Position numbers and translations under genes: made by a program
Notes under the pieces: generated by a model
Databases searched by the model: none
Told to the model about the DNA's origin: nothing
The model's input: only the letters and a program-made list of their open reading frames with translations
Assembly (NCBI RefSeq): GCF_014200505.1
Contig: NZ_JACHBX010000003.1
Span: 186,001-250,000, forward strand
Source of the DNA: Massilia aurea
Lineage (GTDB): Bacteria; Pseudomonadota; Gammaproteobacteria; Burkholderiales; Burkholderiaceae_D
Reading direction: 5' to 3'
Length of the DNA stretch: 64,000 nt
Shown here: positions 14,373-25,665 of the stretch, piece after piece
Numbering within the stretch: position 1 is the first letter of the stretch
How the letters are laid out: each line of letters starts with the position of its first letter

Positions 14373-17222
14373 ATGCCACCATCGAACCCCTTGACTTCAC
14401 CTTTCAGCTTCCTGGCCGGCGGCGGCGAGATGGGCGCCCTCATGCGCGCCCACGACTGGCAAGCCACACCGCTGGGGTCGCCCGACACCTGGCCCATGGC
14501 ACTCAAGACCATGGTCCGCGTCATGTTGTCGAGCAATCACCCGATGTTCATCTGGTGGGGCGACGAGCTGATCCAGTTCTACAACGACAGCTATCGCCAG
14601 ACCCTCGGCCCCGAACGCCATCCATCCGCACTGGCTCAGCCGGGCCGGATCTGCTGGGCCGAAGCCTGGGACCTGATCGGCCCCGAGATCGAGCGCATCA
14701 TGGCCGGCGGCCCCGCTGCCTGGCATGACGACCGGCTGATCCCGCTCACGCGCCATGGCCGGCGCGAAGACCTCTGGTGGACCTACGGCTACAGCCCGAT
14801 CGAGGACGAAGGCGGTGTGCGCGGCGTGCTCGCCATCGTCAACGACGTCACGCACAGCCACCTGCTGCGCCAGCGCCTCGAGCAAACCCACCATGCGCTG
14901 TTCGACACGATGGACGAAGGCTTCGGCATGATCGAGATGATCGACGATGCCAACGGCAAGGCAGTTGATTACCTGTTCGTGGAAGCCAACCCCGCCTTTG
15001 CGCGCCACACCGGTCTTGTCGACAGTGTCGGCCAGACGGCGCGCGCGCTGGTGCCCGGTATCGAACAGAGCTGGATCGACATCTATGACGACATCGCGCG
15101 CAGCGGCGTGCCACGCCGCTTCGAGCAAGGCTCTGAAGCAATGGGGCGTTGGTTCACCGTCTATGCCAGCCGCATCGCGCATCCGACCCGGCGCCGTGTG
15201 GCACTGCTGTTTACCGACATCAGCAACCAGAAGAATGCCGAGCGCGCCCTGCAGGCGAGCGAAGCGGCCGCGCGCGCCGCCCTCGCCCAGGCCGAGGCCG
15301 ACCGGCGGCGTCTTGATGCGCTGCTCAGTTCGGCACCCGTGGGCATCGTCTATGCCGACGCCCAGGGCGCGCTCTCGTCGGCCAACCCGATGATGCACGT
15401 GCTGTGGGGCGAGCACCCGATGACCACCAGTCCGGAAGGCTATGGCGACTGGCGCGGCTGGTGGGCCGACGGTTCGCAGCGCCATGGACAGCAGGTGCAG
15501 GCCCGCGACTGGTCGCTGGTGCGCGCGCTGCGCGGCGAGCAGGTCGACGCCGATTTTGTCGAGATCGAACCATTCGGCCGACCGCATGAGCGGCATACCC
15601 TGCTCACCCGGGCCGCGCCGATCCGCGACGACGCCGGCAATATCACCGGCGCCGTGGCTGCGTCGATGGACATGACGGCGCAGGTGCAGGTCCAGCGTGC
15701 GCTGCGCGAGAGCGAAAACAAGTTCCGCACGATGACCGAAGCAATGCCGCAGATGGTGTGGTCGGGCCTGCCCGATGGCACCAATGATTATGCAAACGGG
15801 CGCTGGTGCGAATTCACGGGGATGTCGAGCCAGGCGCTGGCCGGCAGTGGCTGGACCCGCGCCATCCATCCCGACGACTTGTCGGCGTTGCGAACGCAGT
15901 GGATGGCCAGCCTGGCCAGCGGCGCGCTGTTCGAGATCGAGCACCGGCTGCGCCACCACAATGGCGACTACCGCTGGGTGCTCAACCGCGCGTTGCCGGT
16001 GCGCGACGAGGCCGGCGCCATCATCCGCTGGATGGGCACGGTCACCGACATGCACGACCACCGGCTGGCCGCCGAAGAGCTCAAGGCCGCCAATGCCCGC
16101 AAGGATGAATTCCTGGCGATGCTCGCGCATGAGCTGCGCAATCCGCTGGCCCCGATCAGCACCGCTGCCCAGATGCTCAAGCTCTCGAGCCTCGATCCGA
16201 AGCGCACGGCGCATGCGGCCGACGTGATCGGCCGCCAGGTGCGGCATATGGTCGAGCTGGTGGACGATCTGCTCGACGTCTCGCGCGTCACGCGCGGCCT
16301 GGTCGAACTCGAGCGCCTGCCGGTCGATCTGAAGACTGTCATCCACAGCGCCATCGAGCAGGCGCGCCCGCTCATCGAAAAAAAGGGCCACACGCTCGCC
16401 ACGCGCCTGGGCGCGGCCAACGTCACCGTCACGGGCGACCGCAAGCGGCTGGTGCAGGTGATGACCAACCTGCTGGGCAACGCGGCCAAGTACACGCCGG
16501 ATGGCGGCGAGATCACCGTGTTTGCCCAAGCCGACGCTGCTACCGGCTGCGTGACCTTGTCGGTCAGGGACAACGGGATCGGCATCGAGGCCAGCCTGCT
16601 GCCTGACATCTTCGAGCTGTTCACCCAAGCCCGGCGCACGCCGGACCGGGCGCAGGGCGGGCTGGGCCTGGGACTGGCCCTGGTGCGCAGCATGGTCACG
16701 CTGCACGGCGGCAGGGTCGAGGCGCACAGCGACGGCCCCGGCCGCGGCAGCTGCTTTGCCGTCACCTTGCCGCTGGGCCAGGACGGGACCGGTCCCGCCG
16801 CCGCCACGTACGATGACAGCGCGCTGGCTTCGCACACGGCGCTGCGCATCCTGATCGTCGACGACAACCGCGATGCTGCCGAGTCGCTGGGCATGGTGCT
16901 TGCGGCCGTGGGCCACACGGTACAGGTCGAGGAGTCGCCCCATGGCGCACTGCTGCGGGCCGAATCCGAGGCGTTCGATGTCTGCCTGCTCGATATCGGC
17001 CTGCCCGACATGGACGGCTACCAGCTTGCGCGCCGGCTGCGCGCCGCGCCGCGCCTGGCAGGCGCAGTCATGGTGGCGCTCAGCGGCTATGGACAACCGC
17101 AGGACGTGGCCGCGTCGCAGGCCGCCGGATTTTCGCGCCACCTGGTCAAGCCGGTGGACATTCCCTATCTGCTGGCGCTGCTCGACACACTGGCGCCGGA
17201 CCGGGGAAACATACCCGCTTGA
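14373..17222 (+). CDS. Hybrid sensor histidine kinase with multiple PAS domains and C-terminal REC
   Basis: From the ATG at 14373 the product has 949 residues and no membrane helix. The N-terminal region is a PAS/GAF-like domain of the type seen in hybrid kinases (MRAHDWQATPLGSPDTWP), followed by further PAS domains, the last ending GTVTDMHDHR. The H-box is FLAMLAHELRNPLAPI, with N-box NLLGNAAKYTPDGG, G-boxes DNGIGI and GLGLGLALV, and a receiver domain with LLDIGLPDMDGYQ and HLVKPVD. It is a soluble multi-input kinase. It begins 66 bases after the IS element, so its original promoter may have been displaced; TTGCGG-N17-TATCTT just outside the IS could serve. Confidence 0.88.
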   Translation: MPPSNPLTSPFSFLAGGGEMGALMRAHDWQATPLGSPDTWPMALKTMVRVMLSSNHPMFIWWGDELIQFYNDSYRQTLGPERHPSALAQPGRICWAEAWDLIGPEIERIMAGGPAAWHDDRLIPLTRHGRREDLWWTYGYSPIEDEGGVRGVLAIVNDVTHSHLLRQRLEQTHHALFDTMDEGFGMIEMIDDANGKAVDYLFVEANPAFARHTGLVDSVGQTARALVPGIEQSWIDIYDDIARSGVPRRFEQGSEAMGRWFTVYASRIAHPTRRRVALLFTDISNQKNAERALQASEAAARAALAQAEADRRRLDALLSSAPVGIVYADAQGALSSANPMMHVLWGEHPMTTSPEGYGDWRGWWADGSQRHGQQVQARDWSLVRALRGEQVDADFVEIEPFGRPHERHTLLTRAAPIRDDAGNITGAVAASMDMTAQVQVQRALRESENKFRTMTEAMPQMVWSGLPDGTNDYANGRWCEFTGMSSQALAGSGWTRAIHPDDLSALRTQWMASLASGALFEIEHRLRHHNGDYRWVLNRALPVRDEAGAIIRWMGTVTDMHDHRLAAEELKAANARKDEFLAMLAHELRNPLAPISTAAQMLKLSSLDPKRTAHAADVIGRQVRHMVELVDDLLDVSRVTRGLVELERLPVDLKTVIHSAIEQARPLIEKKGHTLATRLGAANVTVTGDRKRLVQVMTNLLGNAAKYTPDGGEITVFAQADAATGCVTLSVRDNGIGIEASLLPDIFELFTQARRTPDRAQGGLGLGLALVRSMVTLHGGRVEAHSDGPGRGSCFAVTLPLGQDGTGPAAATYDDSALASHTALRILIVDDNRDAAESLGMVLAAVGHTVQVEESPHGALLRAESEAFDVCLLDIGLPDMDGYQLARRLRAAPRLAGAVMVALSGYGQPQDVAASQAAGFSRHLVKPVDIPYLLALLDTLAPDRGNIPA

Positions 17223-17307
17223 CCACAATCGTACGGCGCGTGCGCGTGGCCAGGCGTAAGATGGCCGCTCGTCAATACGACATTCATCATCGAAAGGGCA
17301 GCCTCCA

Positions 17308-18486
17308 GTGAGTTTCGCCACCGACCAGCAAGCCGGTTCCGACCACCTATCGGCCAATGCGCAGCGGATGCTGGGCTTGCGCGGGGCCGTTTTCGCGACA
17401 TGGGAAGCACGCGTGCGCGAACGCGTGGCGCAGGCGCGCAATGTCCAGCATCCGATCCTGATCGATACGCTGCCGGTGTTCTACGACAATATCGTCCAGA
17501 GCATCAGCCCCGACTACCCGCGCACGTCCGCCGTCGACGGCACCACGGTCGCGGCCGAGCATGGCGGCGAGCGCGCGCGCATCACGTCGTACGATCACAA
17601 TGCGCTGATCGAGGAGTACCAGATCTTCCGCTGGGCCATCTTCGATGTGCTGCACCGCGAACAGGTCGTGCTCGATCACCGCGAAGTCCACACGATCCAC
17701 TCATCGATCGATTCCGGCATCCAGGAAGCCGTCGAAGCGTTCTCGCTGGTGCACAGCGGCTTCCGGGAACGCTTCGCCGCGGCGCTGACGCACGATATGC
17801 GCGGCCCGCTGGGCGCCACGATCACTGCGCTCGAACTCATCCTGCGCAGCAACGACCTGGACCAGATCAAGAAGGTGGCCGGCAAGGCGCTGACCAATAC
17901 CCGGCGCATGAGCAGCATGGTCGACGAATTGCTCGATACGATGGCGTTTCACAGTGGCGAGAACATTCCGCTGACCATCACGGCCTTTCCGATGGACGAA
18001 CTCGTGGCCGAGGTGCTGGCCGACGCACGCACCGCGCACGGGTCCCGTTTCGAGCTGCACGCGCATCCTGTCGATGGCTGGTGGGATCGCCAGGTGTTCA
18101 AGCGGGCGATCGAGAACCTGGTGTCCAACGCCGTGAAATACGGGGCCCCTGCCACGCCGATCAGCGTCAAGGTCGACCAGCTCCACGAACGCCTGCTCGT
18201 GTCGGTGCACAACGACGGCCCGCCGATCCCGCCGCACGAACAGGAATGCATCTTCCAGATGTACCGCCGCGCCGAGCTGGCCCAGCGCGGCGATCCGCAA
18301 GGCTGGGGTATTGGCCTGCCCTATGTGCGCGCCGTGGCCGAAAGCCATGGCGGCAGTATCGGCCTGGACAGCAGCCAGGACCGCGGCACGACGTTCTTCA
18401 TCAATATCCCGATTGATGGGCGCCCCCATGCCGGGTCACGTACACTGGTTGCCGGACAGGCACCGGGAGCGGCGACGATCGATTGA
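17308..18486 (+). CDS. Sensor histidine kinase with RsbRD-like N-terminal domain
   Basis: The 392-residue soluble kinase starts at GTG. Residues up to about 130 form an all-helical domain (LRGAVFATWEARVRERVAQ, EEYQIFRWAIFDVL) resembling the RsbRD N-terminal sensor domain. The H-box is ALTHDMRGPLGATI, followed by the N-box NLVSNAVKYG and the G-box WGIGLPYVRAVAESHGG. There is no receiver domain, so it must signal to a separate regulator, possibly the HTH-REC protein two genes downstream. It is co-directional with the preceding hybrid kinase, 85 bases away. Confidence 0.85.
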   Translation: MSFATDQQAGSDHLSANAQRMLGLRGAVFATWEARVRERVAQARNVQHPILIDTLPVFYDNIVQSISPDYPRTSAVDGTTVAAEHGGERARITSYDHNALIEEYQIFRWAIFDVLHREQVVLDHREVHTIHSSIDSGIQEAVEAFSLVHSGFRERFAAALTHDMRGPLGATITALELILRSNDLDQIKKVAGKALTNTRRMSSMVDELLDTMAFHSGENIPLTITAFPMDELVAEVLADARTAHGSRFELHAHPVDGWWDRQVFKRAIENLVSNAVKYGAPATPISVKVDQLHERLLVSVHNDGPPIPPHEQECIFQMYRRAELAQRGDPQGWGIGLPYVRAVAESHGGSIGLDSSQDRGTTFFINIPIDGRPHAGSRTLVAGQAPGAATID

Positions 18487-18537
18487 ATCACTGCCGGACC
18501 TGGCCAGCACGTCACAACGATCTCCAGGAGAAACCTC

Positions 18538-19083
18538 ATGCCCCATGCCATCACGCTGCGCACCCTGTCGCATGCCGACGCCCGCGTTTGCAGTGAGCAA
18601 CTGGCCGATGTTCTGATCGATTGCGTCGAAGGCGGCGCATCGGTCAGCTTCATGCTGCCGCTGTCGCGCACGACGGCGCTGGATTACTGGCACGACATCG
18701 CAGGCGGCGTGGAGCGCGGCGAGCGGACGCTGATCGTGGCGCAGGACAGGGCTGGCATTCTTGGCACCGTCCAGCTGATTACCGCCATGCCGGACAACCA
18801 GCAGCATCGGGCGGATGTGGCCAAGCTGCTGGTGCGGCGCCGGGCACGCGGCGCGGGCATCGGCCGACGGTTAATGGAGGCAGTCGAAGAAGCCGCGCGT
18901 ACGCAAGGGCGCACCGTGCTGGTACTCGACACAGCTGACAGCACGGCCGAACGCCTGTATGCACGGTCGGGCTGGCAGCGCGTCGGTAGCGTCCCTGACT
19001 TCGCCTGTCTGCCCGACGGCCCGCTGTGTGCAACGACCTTCTTCTACAAGCACTGCGCGCCTGCCAGCGCGCACGGGCGCTGA
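18538..19083 (+). CDS. GNAT family N-acetyltransferase
   Basis: The 181-residue protein shows the acetyl-CoA-binding motif RRRARGAGIGRRLMEAVEE and the following TVLVLDTADSTAERLYARSGWQRVG strand-helix, the core of GNAT acetyltransferases. The substrate is unknown. It lies 51 bases after the RsbRD-like kinase with CAGGAG before the ATG, so it may belong to the same transcript. Confidence 0.85.
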   Translation: MPHAITLRTLSHADARVCSEQLADVLIDCVEGGASVSFMLPLSRTTALDYWHDIAGGVERGERTLIVAQDRAGILGTVQLITAMPDNQQHRADVAKLLVRRRARGAGIGRRLMEAVEEAARTQGRTVLVLDTADSTAERLYARSGWQRVGSVPDFACLPDGPLCATTFFYKHCAPASAHGR

Positions 19084-19119
19084 TGGGTCGGGCACCGGTA
19101 CGATACAATACAAGCAATT

Positions 19120-19145
19120 AAAACGAATTCAATGAATTCTCATTG
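19120..19145 (+). promoter_or_regulatory. AAACGAAT box and CAATGA dyad upstream of the HTH-REC gene
   Basis: AAACGAAT at 19121-19128 is followed by the inverted repeat CAATGA-ATTC-TCATTG at 19130-19145. The region is much more AT-rich than its surroundings and lies 30 bases before the GTG start. Related boxes occur at 19819-19857 and 25559-25566. Confidence 0.35.
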
Positions 19146-19174
19146 AAGCAACGGATAGTGCGGGAGCGGTTCAG

Positions 19175-19789
19175 GTGGCAACTAAGCAAAGTGCGGTAAC
19201 GTCCGACGAGGTATGCACCACACAGGTCGCAGCGCAAATGCTCGGCATCTCGGTGTCGCTGGTGCAGCAGCTGGTGGAAACAGGGGTGCTGGATGCCTGG
19301 AAGACCCAGGGCGGGCACCGCCGGATTCCGCTCAGGGCAGTACTCGACTACAAGAACAAGCTGGCCGGAAGCATGGGGCGCGACGCCAGTGGGCGCGCGA
19401 CCATTCTCGTGATCGAGGACAACGCCATTCAGCGCGCCCTGTACCAGCGCCAGTTTGCTGCCTGGGATTTGCCAGCGGACTTCATCTTTTGCGAAAACGG
19501 CTACCAGGCGCTGCTGCAGATCGCCCGCCGTCCGCCCGACATCCTGCTCGCCGATATCGTCATGGAAGGCATCGACGGCTTTGAAGTGGTGCGTACCGTC
19601 ATGACCGACCCGCAACTCGCCGATGTCAGCATTGCCATCCTGTCCGGGCTGCCTGCCGACGAGCTCGCAGCCCGCGGCGGCGTTCCGGCAGGCGTCGTGT
19701 TCTTCCCCAAACCCATCAACTACGACGAGCTGCGCGGCTATCTGCGGGCGAGCGTCGCGCAACGCGCCCGCAAGCCCGCACCGGTGTAG
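19175..19789 (+). CDS. Response regulator with N-terminal excisionase-type HTH and C-terminal REC domain
   Basis: The 204-residue protein starts at GTG. Residues 13-60 form a MerR/excisionase-like helix-turn-helix (TTQVAAQMLGISVSLVQQL, then KTQGGHRRIP). Residues 75-195 form a receiver domain with acidic pair E81-D82, phospho-acceptor D127 in LLADIVMEGIDGFE and the conserved Lys in FFPKPI. DNA-binding domain first and receiver second reverses the usual order of response regulators. It sits among orphan kinases, and the AT-rich dyads around its promoter and that of the next gene are candidate binding sites. Confidence 0.85.
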   Translation: MATKQSAVTSDEVCTTQVAAQMLGISVSLVQQLVETGVLDAWKTQGGHRRIPLRAVLDYKNKLAGSMGRDASGRATILVIEDNAIQRALYQRQFAAWDLPADFIFCENGYQALLQIARRPPDILLADIVMEGIDGFEVVRTVMTDPQLADVSIAILSGLPADELAARGGVPAGVVFFPKPINYDELRGYLRASVAQRARKPAPV

Positions 19790-19818
19790 CGCTCATCTGC
19801 CCATCCGACAATCCCCAT

Positions 19819-19863
19819 ATTCGTTACTTTAAATTCAAATAAATTAGATTAACGAATTTAAAG
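19819..19863. promoter_or_regulatory. Nested inverted repeats upstream of the cache-domain hybrid kinase
   Basis: The outer arms ATTCGTTA (19819-19826) and TAACGAAT (19850-19857) enclose the inner arms CTTTAAATTC (19827-19836) and GAATTTAAAG (19854-19863), a perfect 10-base repeat. It is AT-rich and without a terminator U-tract in a useful place. It is a likely operator of the following kinase gene. Confidence 0.5.
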
Positions 19864-19980
19864 GTTTTGATGTAGACTCATTGTCTGCCAGGAGAGGCGG
19901 CACGAGCGCGTCATCCGCCGTTTCCATGCCATGCGCCGGCTTCCTCGCAGGTTGCCGACCAATTCCGACGGAGGGTGTGG

Positions 19981-22098
<2,118 letters not shown>

Positions 22099-22167
22099 CG
22101 GGGCGCGGTCAGACGCTACCCGCCCTGCCCGCCCTGCCCGGCTTGTCGACGGCCAGCAGCCCGGCGA

Positions 22168-25100
22168 TTACGCGGTTGCCGGCACCGACGCCATCAACAG
22201 GCGCACGGCGGCCTCGGCGGCGCGGAAATCGAAGCGCCGCAGTGGGTTCCACACACGGTCGAGTGTCACCGCCGGCAACAGCGGCGCCAGCGCGGCCAGG
22301 CAGGCTTCGGCCTGTTCCAGCGCCTCGGCGTCAAGCGCTTCGAGCAGACTGGTCAGGTGTGCGTGCAGCACCACCGGCGACGCTGCCACGGGCGAGGCTG
22401 CCGGCGCCGGCGTCGGCGCCGACCCAAGGTACTGCTCGATCGCGCGCCGTGCCTGCGCCAGCACCTGCGTCAATGGCGCCAGGTCGACCGCGACGCCGTC
22501 GGCGCCGGGATCGCGCATGGCGGCGTACAGCATCCGCTCGGCCTCGTGCGCGGCAACGCGCGTGGCAGGCAGGGCCAGGCTGGCGGCCACGCCGGCCAGT
22601 TTGTGGGCCAGCGCGGCGGCTTCGCCGGGCCGGCCGGCAGCCAGGCTGGCGCCGATCAGCGCCGCGCTGTCGCCATGCAGTTCGAGGAACTGGGCCAGAT
22701 ACTGGCGGTAGGCCGCGCCGTCCAGCCACAGGGCGAGTCCGGCAGCCACGTCGAGCGCGTCGTCGTCGACCTGTGCCGGCGCCGGGCCGGCCAGGGCGTC
22801 CGCACCGCTGCCCTCGCCGTCACTGCCACCGCCGCCTCCGCTCCCGCACAGGCGTGCAATCAGCGCGAGCATCGCCGGCACATCGAATGGCTTGCTCAGC
22901 ACATGGCACATGCCGGCCTCGAGCGCCGCCTCCTGCTGTTCCTTGAACGCCCCGGCAGTCAGTGCAATGACCGGCAGGCCGTCGAACTGCGGCATGCGGC
23001 GCAGCTGCCGGGTCGCCTCGATGCCGTCCATGACCGGCATCTGCACGTCCATCAACACGACGTCGGCCTGTTCCGGATGCGCCAGCAGCCAGTCCAGCGC
23101 CTGCCGGCCATCGCCGACGCAGACGGTTTCGGCGCCCTGATCGCGCAAGATGCGCTGGACCACCTCGCGGTTGATATCGCTGTCGTCGACAACCAGCACG
23201 CACAGGTCGCGCAGAGTCTGGCCCGAGGGCGTCGCGGCCGCGCAGACGGCGGTAGCGCTGGCTTCGGTAGACGCCTGCAGCGGCAGGCTGAAACTGAACA
23301 CGCTGCCGAGTCCGGGCGCGCTGTCGACGACCAGCGCGCCGCCCATCAGTGCAACCAATTGACGGCAGATGGTCAGCCCCAGGCCGGTGCCACCAAAGCG
23401 GCGCGTGGTGGAACTGTCGGCCTGGGTGAATGGCGAAAAGATCGACTCCTGGGCGGCAGGGTCGATGCCGATGCCGGTGTCCTGCACGCTGAACTGGAGC
23501 ACCAGGGCGTCGCCGTCGCGCCGCAGCAAGGTGCAGCGCAGTGCCACCTGGCCGTTGGGTGTGAACTTGACCGCATTGCCGGTGAGATTAAGCAGCACCT
23601 GCTCGAGCCGCAATGCGTCCCCGAGCAGGATGCCGACGCCGGGCGGCGGCGTGTCGACGATCAGTTGCAGATCCTTGCCCGCTGCGCCGATGCGCATGCT
23701 GGTGGCGACCTTTTCCAGCAACTCGCCCAGGCAGAACGGCGCGGTTTCAATGAGCATGTGCCCGGCCTCGATCTTGGACACGTCGAGGATGTCATTGACG
23801 ATGGCCAGCAGCGACTGGCCGGACACGCGGATATTGCGCACCATGCTGCGGGCGTCGGCGTCGATCGCGCGCTGCTCGAGCAGATAGGCGAAACCCAGCA
23901 CGGCATTGAGGGGCGAACGGATCTCGTGGCTCATATTGGCCAGAAACTCGGCCTTGCTGCGGCTGGCCGCCTCGGCAGCATCGCGGGCCAGCAGCATCTC
24001 GGCTTCGGCACTCTTTTGCGCCGAAATGTCCTGCGCGAAGACCAGGGTCGCCGGGCCGTCCGCCAGCCGTACCTGCGCGGTGGTCTTGTAGACCGGCACG
24101 GAGGAGCCCCATTTGCCCAGGCCGATTGCCTCGAAGTGCTGCTCGGTGGGCGTATCGGCCTCGATCAGGGCCTCGTGCTGCGCCAGCCCGGCCAGCGACG
24201 GCGCAGCAATCATGGCGCGCCAGCGCAGGCCGGTCAGGTCGTCCGCTGCCGCGTACCCGTGCAAGGCCCGGTAGCGCGGGTTGGAATAGATGAAGCGGCC
24301 ATGGCGCAGGATGGCGATGGCCAGCGGCGCGTCCTCGATCAGCGTGCGAAACCGCGCTTCGCTGTCATACACGCCCTGCATCGCAGCGCGTGCGCGCGCC
24401 TGTTCTGCATCCTGGCGCGCCCACTGTGCGCGCCTGCGCTGCACTACCGCCAGCGCCCCGCAGGCGGCAGTTGCCAGCAGGGCAAACAGCACGGCCAGCG
24501 TCAGCCCCTGGTGCCGCAGCGGCGCGGCGACCGCCGTGACGTCGCGACTCAGGCCGATCACCAGCGGGTAGTCCATGGCGAGCGCCGCCGGCGCGATCGT
24601 GGCCATGGCCATGACGCGCTGCTCGCCCGTGGTGTAGACCCGGCCTTCGAGTATGCCTGCCATCTTTCCACTGCTGCTGTGGCGCTGGAACAAGGTGCCC
24701 GGGCGCGCCAGGTTGGTGCCGTCGATATTGCCCTTCGGCGGATAGTTCAGCAATTGCCGCCCGCCACCGTGGACTACCACGGCCCAGACATCGGGCGCAT
24801 ACATCGCGGTGCGGAACTGGCCGGTGAAATATTCGGGGTCGAGGGTGGCAAGCACGAGTCCCGCGAACCGGCCGGCGGCGTCCGGCACCATGCGGGCGAC
24901 TGTCACCACCTGGTCACCGCGGATCGACCGGAACGGCTCGGCCACATACAGGGTGCGGCTGCTGGGCGCGCGGCGCACTGCGGTCACATAGTCGCGCCGG
25001 GAAAAATCGTGCGCGTACAAATCGTGCTGGCTGGCAGCGCGCACCCGCCCGTCACGGTCGAATACCATCATCGCGCGCAGGCCGGGCATCGCGCCGACCA

Positions 25101-25404
25101 GCGCCGACAGGCGGGCGGCCAGCTCTGCATCGGCAACGGTGCCATCCGGGGCGCTGAGGTAATCGCGCACCACGCCTTCGAGCGCCACATTGGTGGCCTC
25201 GAGATCGGTCTGGATATTGCTGGCCAACAGCGTGGTGAGCGACAACAAGCGGGCCCGCTCGCTGCTCTCGAGACGCGCCACCTCAGTTAGTTGCAGATAG
25301 GCGAGACTGGCGCCGATGAAGACCAGCGCTGTTGCCAGCATGGCAAACTCGATGTATCGACGCCGCATGGTGGTTCCGGTGGGTAGGCGGATCAATTTTC
25401 TCAT
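22168..25404 (-). CDS. Membrane hybrid histidine kinase with Cache-like sensor, PAS, REC and HPt domains
   Basis: Started at the ATG with AGGTG in front, the protein has 1078 residues. The order is: membrane helix (FAMLATALVFIGASLAYL), periplasmic dCache/PDC-like sensor, second helix (GLTLAVLFALLATAACGALAV), PAS domain, kinase core (FLANMSHEIRSPLNAVLGF; NLTGNAVKFTP; GTGLGLTICRQLVALMGG), receiver (VVLMDVQMPVMDGIEAT; VLSKPFD), a Gly-rich linker, and an HPt domain with phospho-His in ALAHKLAGVAASL. The phosphorelay thus ends in its own HPt, but no output regulator is fused. It resembles the convergent neighbour kinase and both may feed the HTH-REC protein. Confidence 0.88.
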   Translation of the reverse strand: MRKLIRLPTGTTMRRRYIEFAMLATALVFIGASLAYLQLTEVARLESSERARLLSLTTLLASNIQTDLEATNVALEGVVRDYLSAPDGTVADAELAARLSALVGAMPGLRAMMVFDRDGRVRAASQHDLYAHDFSRRDYVTAVRRAPSSRTLYVAEPFRSIRGDQVVTVARMVPDAAGRFAGLVLATLDPEYFTGQFRTAMYAPDVWAVVVHGGGRQLLNYPPKGNIDGTNLARPGTLFQRHSSSGKMAGILEGRVYTTGEQRVMAMATIAPAALAMDYPLVIGLSRDVTAVAAPLRHQGLTLAVLFALLATAACGALAVVQRRRAQWARQDAEQARARAAMQGVYDSEARFRTLIEDAPLAIAILRHGRFIYSNPRYRALHGYAAADDLTGLRWRAMIAAPSLAGLAQHEALIEADTPTEQHFEAIGLGKWGSSVPVYKTTAQVRLADGPATLVFAQDISAQKSAEAEMLLARDAAEAASRSKAEFLANMSHEIRSPLNAVLGFAYLLEQRAIDADARSMVRNIRVSGQSLLAIVNDILDVSKIEAGHMLIETAPFCLGELLEKVATSMRIGAAGKDLQLIVDTPPPGVGILLGDALRLEQVLLNLTGNAVKFTPNGQVALRCTLLRRDGDALVLQFSVQDTGIGIDPAAQESIFSPFTQADSSTTRRFGGTGLGLTICRQLVALMGGALVVDSAPGLGSVFSFSLPLQASTEASATAVCAAATPSGQTLRDLCVLVVDDSDINREVVQRILRDQGAETVCVGDGRQALDWLLAHPEQADVVLMDVQMPVMDGIEATRQLRRMPQFDGLPVIALTAGAFKEQQEAALEAGMCHVLSKPFDVPAMLALIARLCGSGGGGGSDGEGSGADALAGPAPAQVDDDALDVAAGLALWLDGAAYRQYLAQFLELHGDSAALIGASLAAGRPGEAAALAHKLAGVAASLALPATRVAAHEAERMLYAAMRDPGADGVAVDLAPLTQVLAQARRAIEQYLGSAPTPAPAASPVAASPVVLHAHLTSLLEALDAEALEQAEACLAALAPLLPAVTLDRVWNPLRRFDFRAAEAAVRLLMASVPATA

Positions 25405-25545
25405 GCTACACCTGACTGGCAGAAGTACAACGGATACATCGCTGAATTGCAGCGAATGCGCTGCGGTCCCGATCAATCCTCCATGTTGCATCAAAGAAGG
25501 CATCCAGCGGTATGCCTCGTGACAAATCACAACACTGCGACAAAA

Positions 25546-25571
25546 AATAAATCGATTTATTCGTTTTATTC
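25546..25571. promoter_or_regulatory. AT-rich palindrome with AAACGAAT box between divergent kinase and chemoreceptor genes
   Basis: AATAAATCGATTTATT at 25546-25561 is a perfect 16-base palindrome. It overlaps ATTCGTTT (25559-25566), the reverse of the AAACGAAT box seen upstream of the HTH-REC gene. The region is strongly AT-rich compared with its neighbours and probably holds promoters for both divergent genes. Confidence 0.4.
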
Positions 25572-25665
25572 GAGATATTCAGTTTCTTATGGCATAAAAT
25601 TGTTGCTGGTATGAATTAAACAGGTGGTGGGAAAAGTCCGCCACGCCTTCCAGCAGGAGTCTGTC

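Noticed and set aside
14397..17441. A minus-strand open frame of about 1000 codons opposite the multi-PAS hybrid kinase
   Set aside because: The plus strand encodes a complete, motif-rich kinase. The antisense frame is rich in Arg/Ala/His/Gln without domains, as expected from GC-rich codon bias.
22357..25290. A plus-strand open frame of about 980 codons opposite the HPt hybrid kinase
   Set aside because: Same reason: the minus-strand protein has all kinase, receiver and HPt motifs, and the antisense product is low-complexity.
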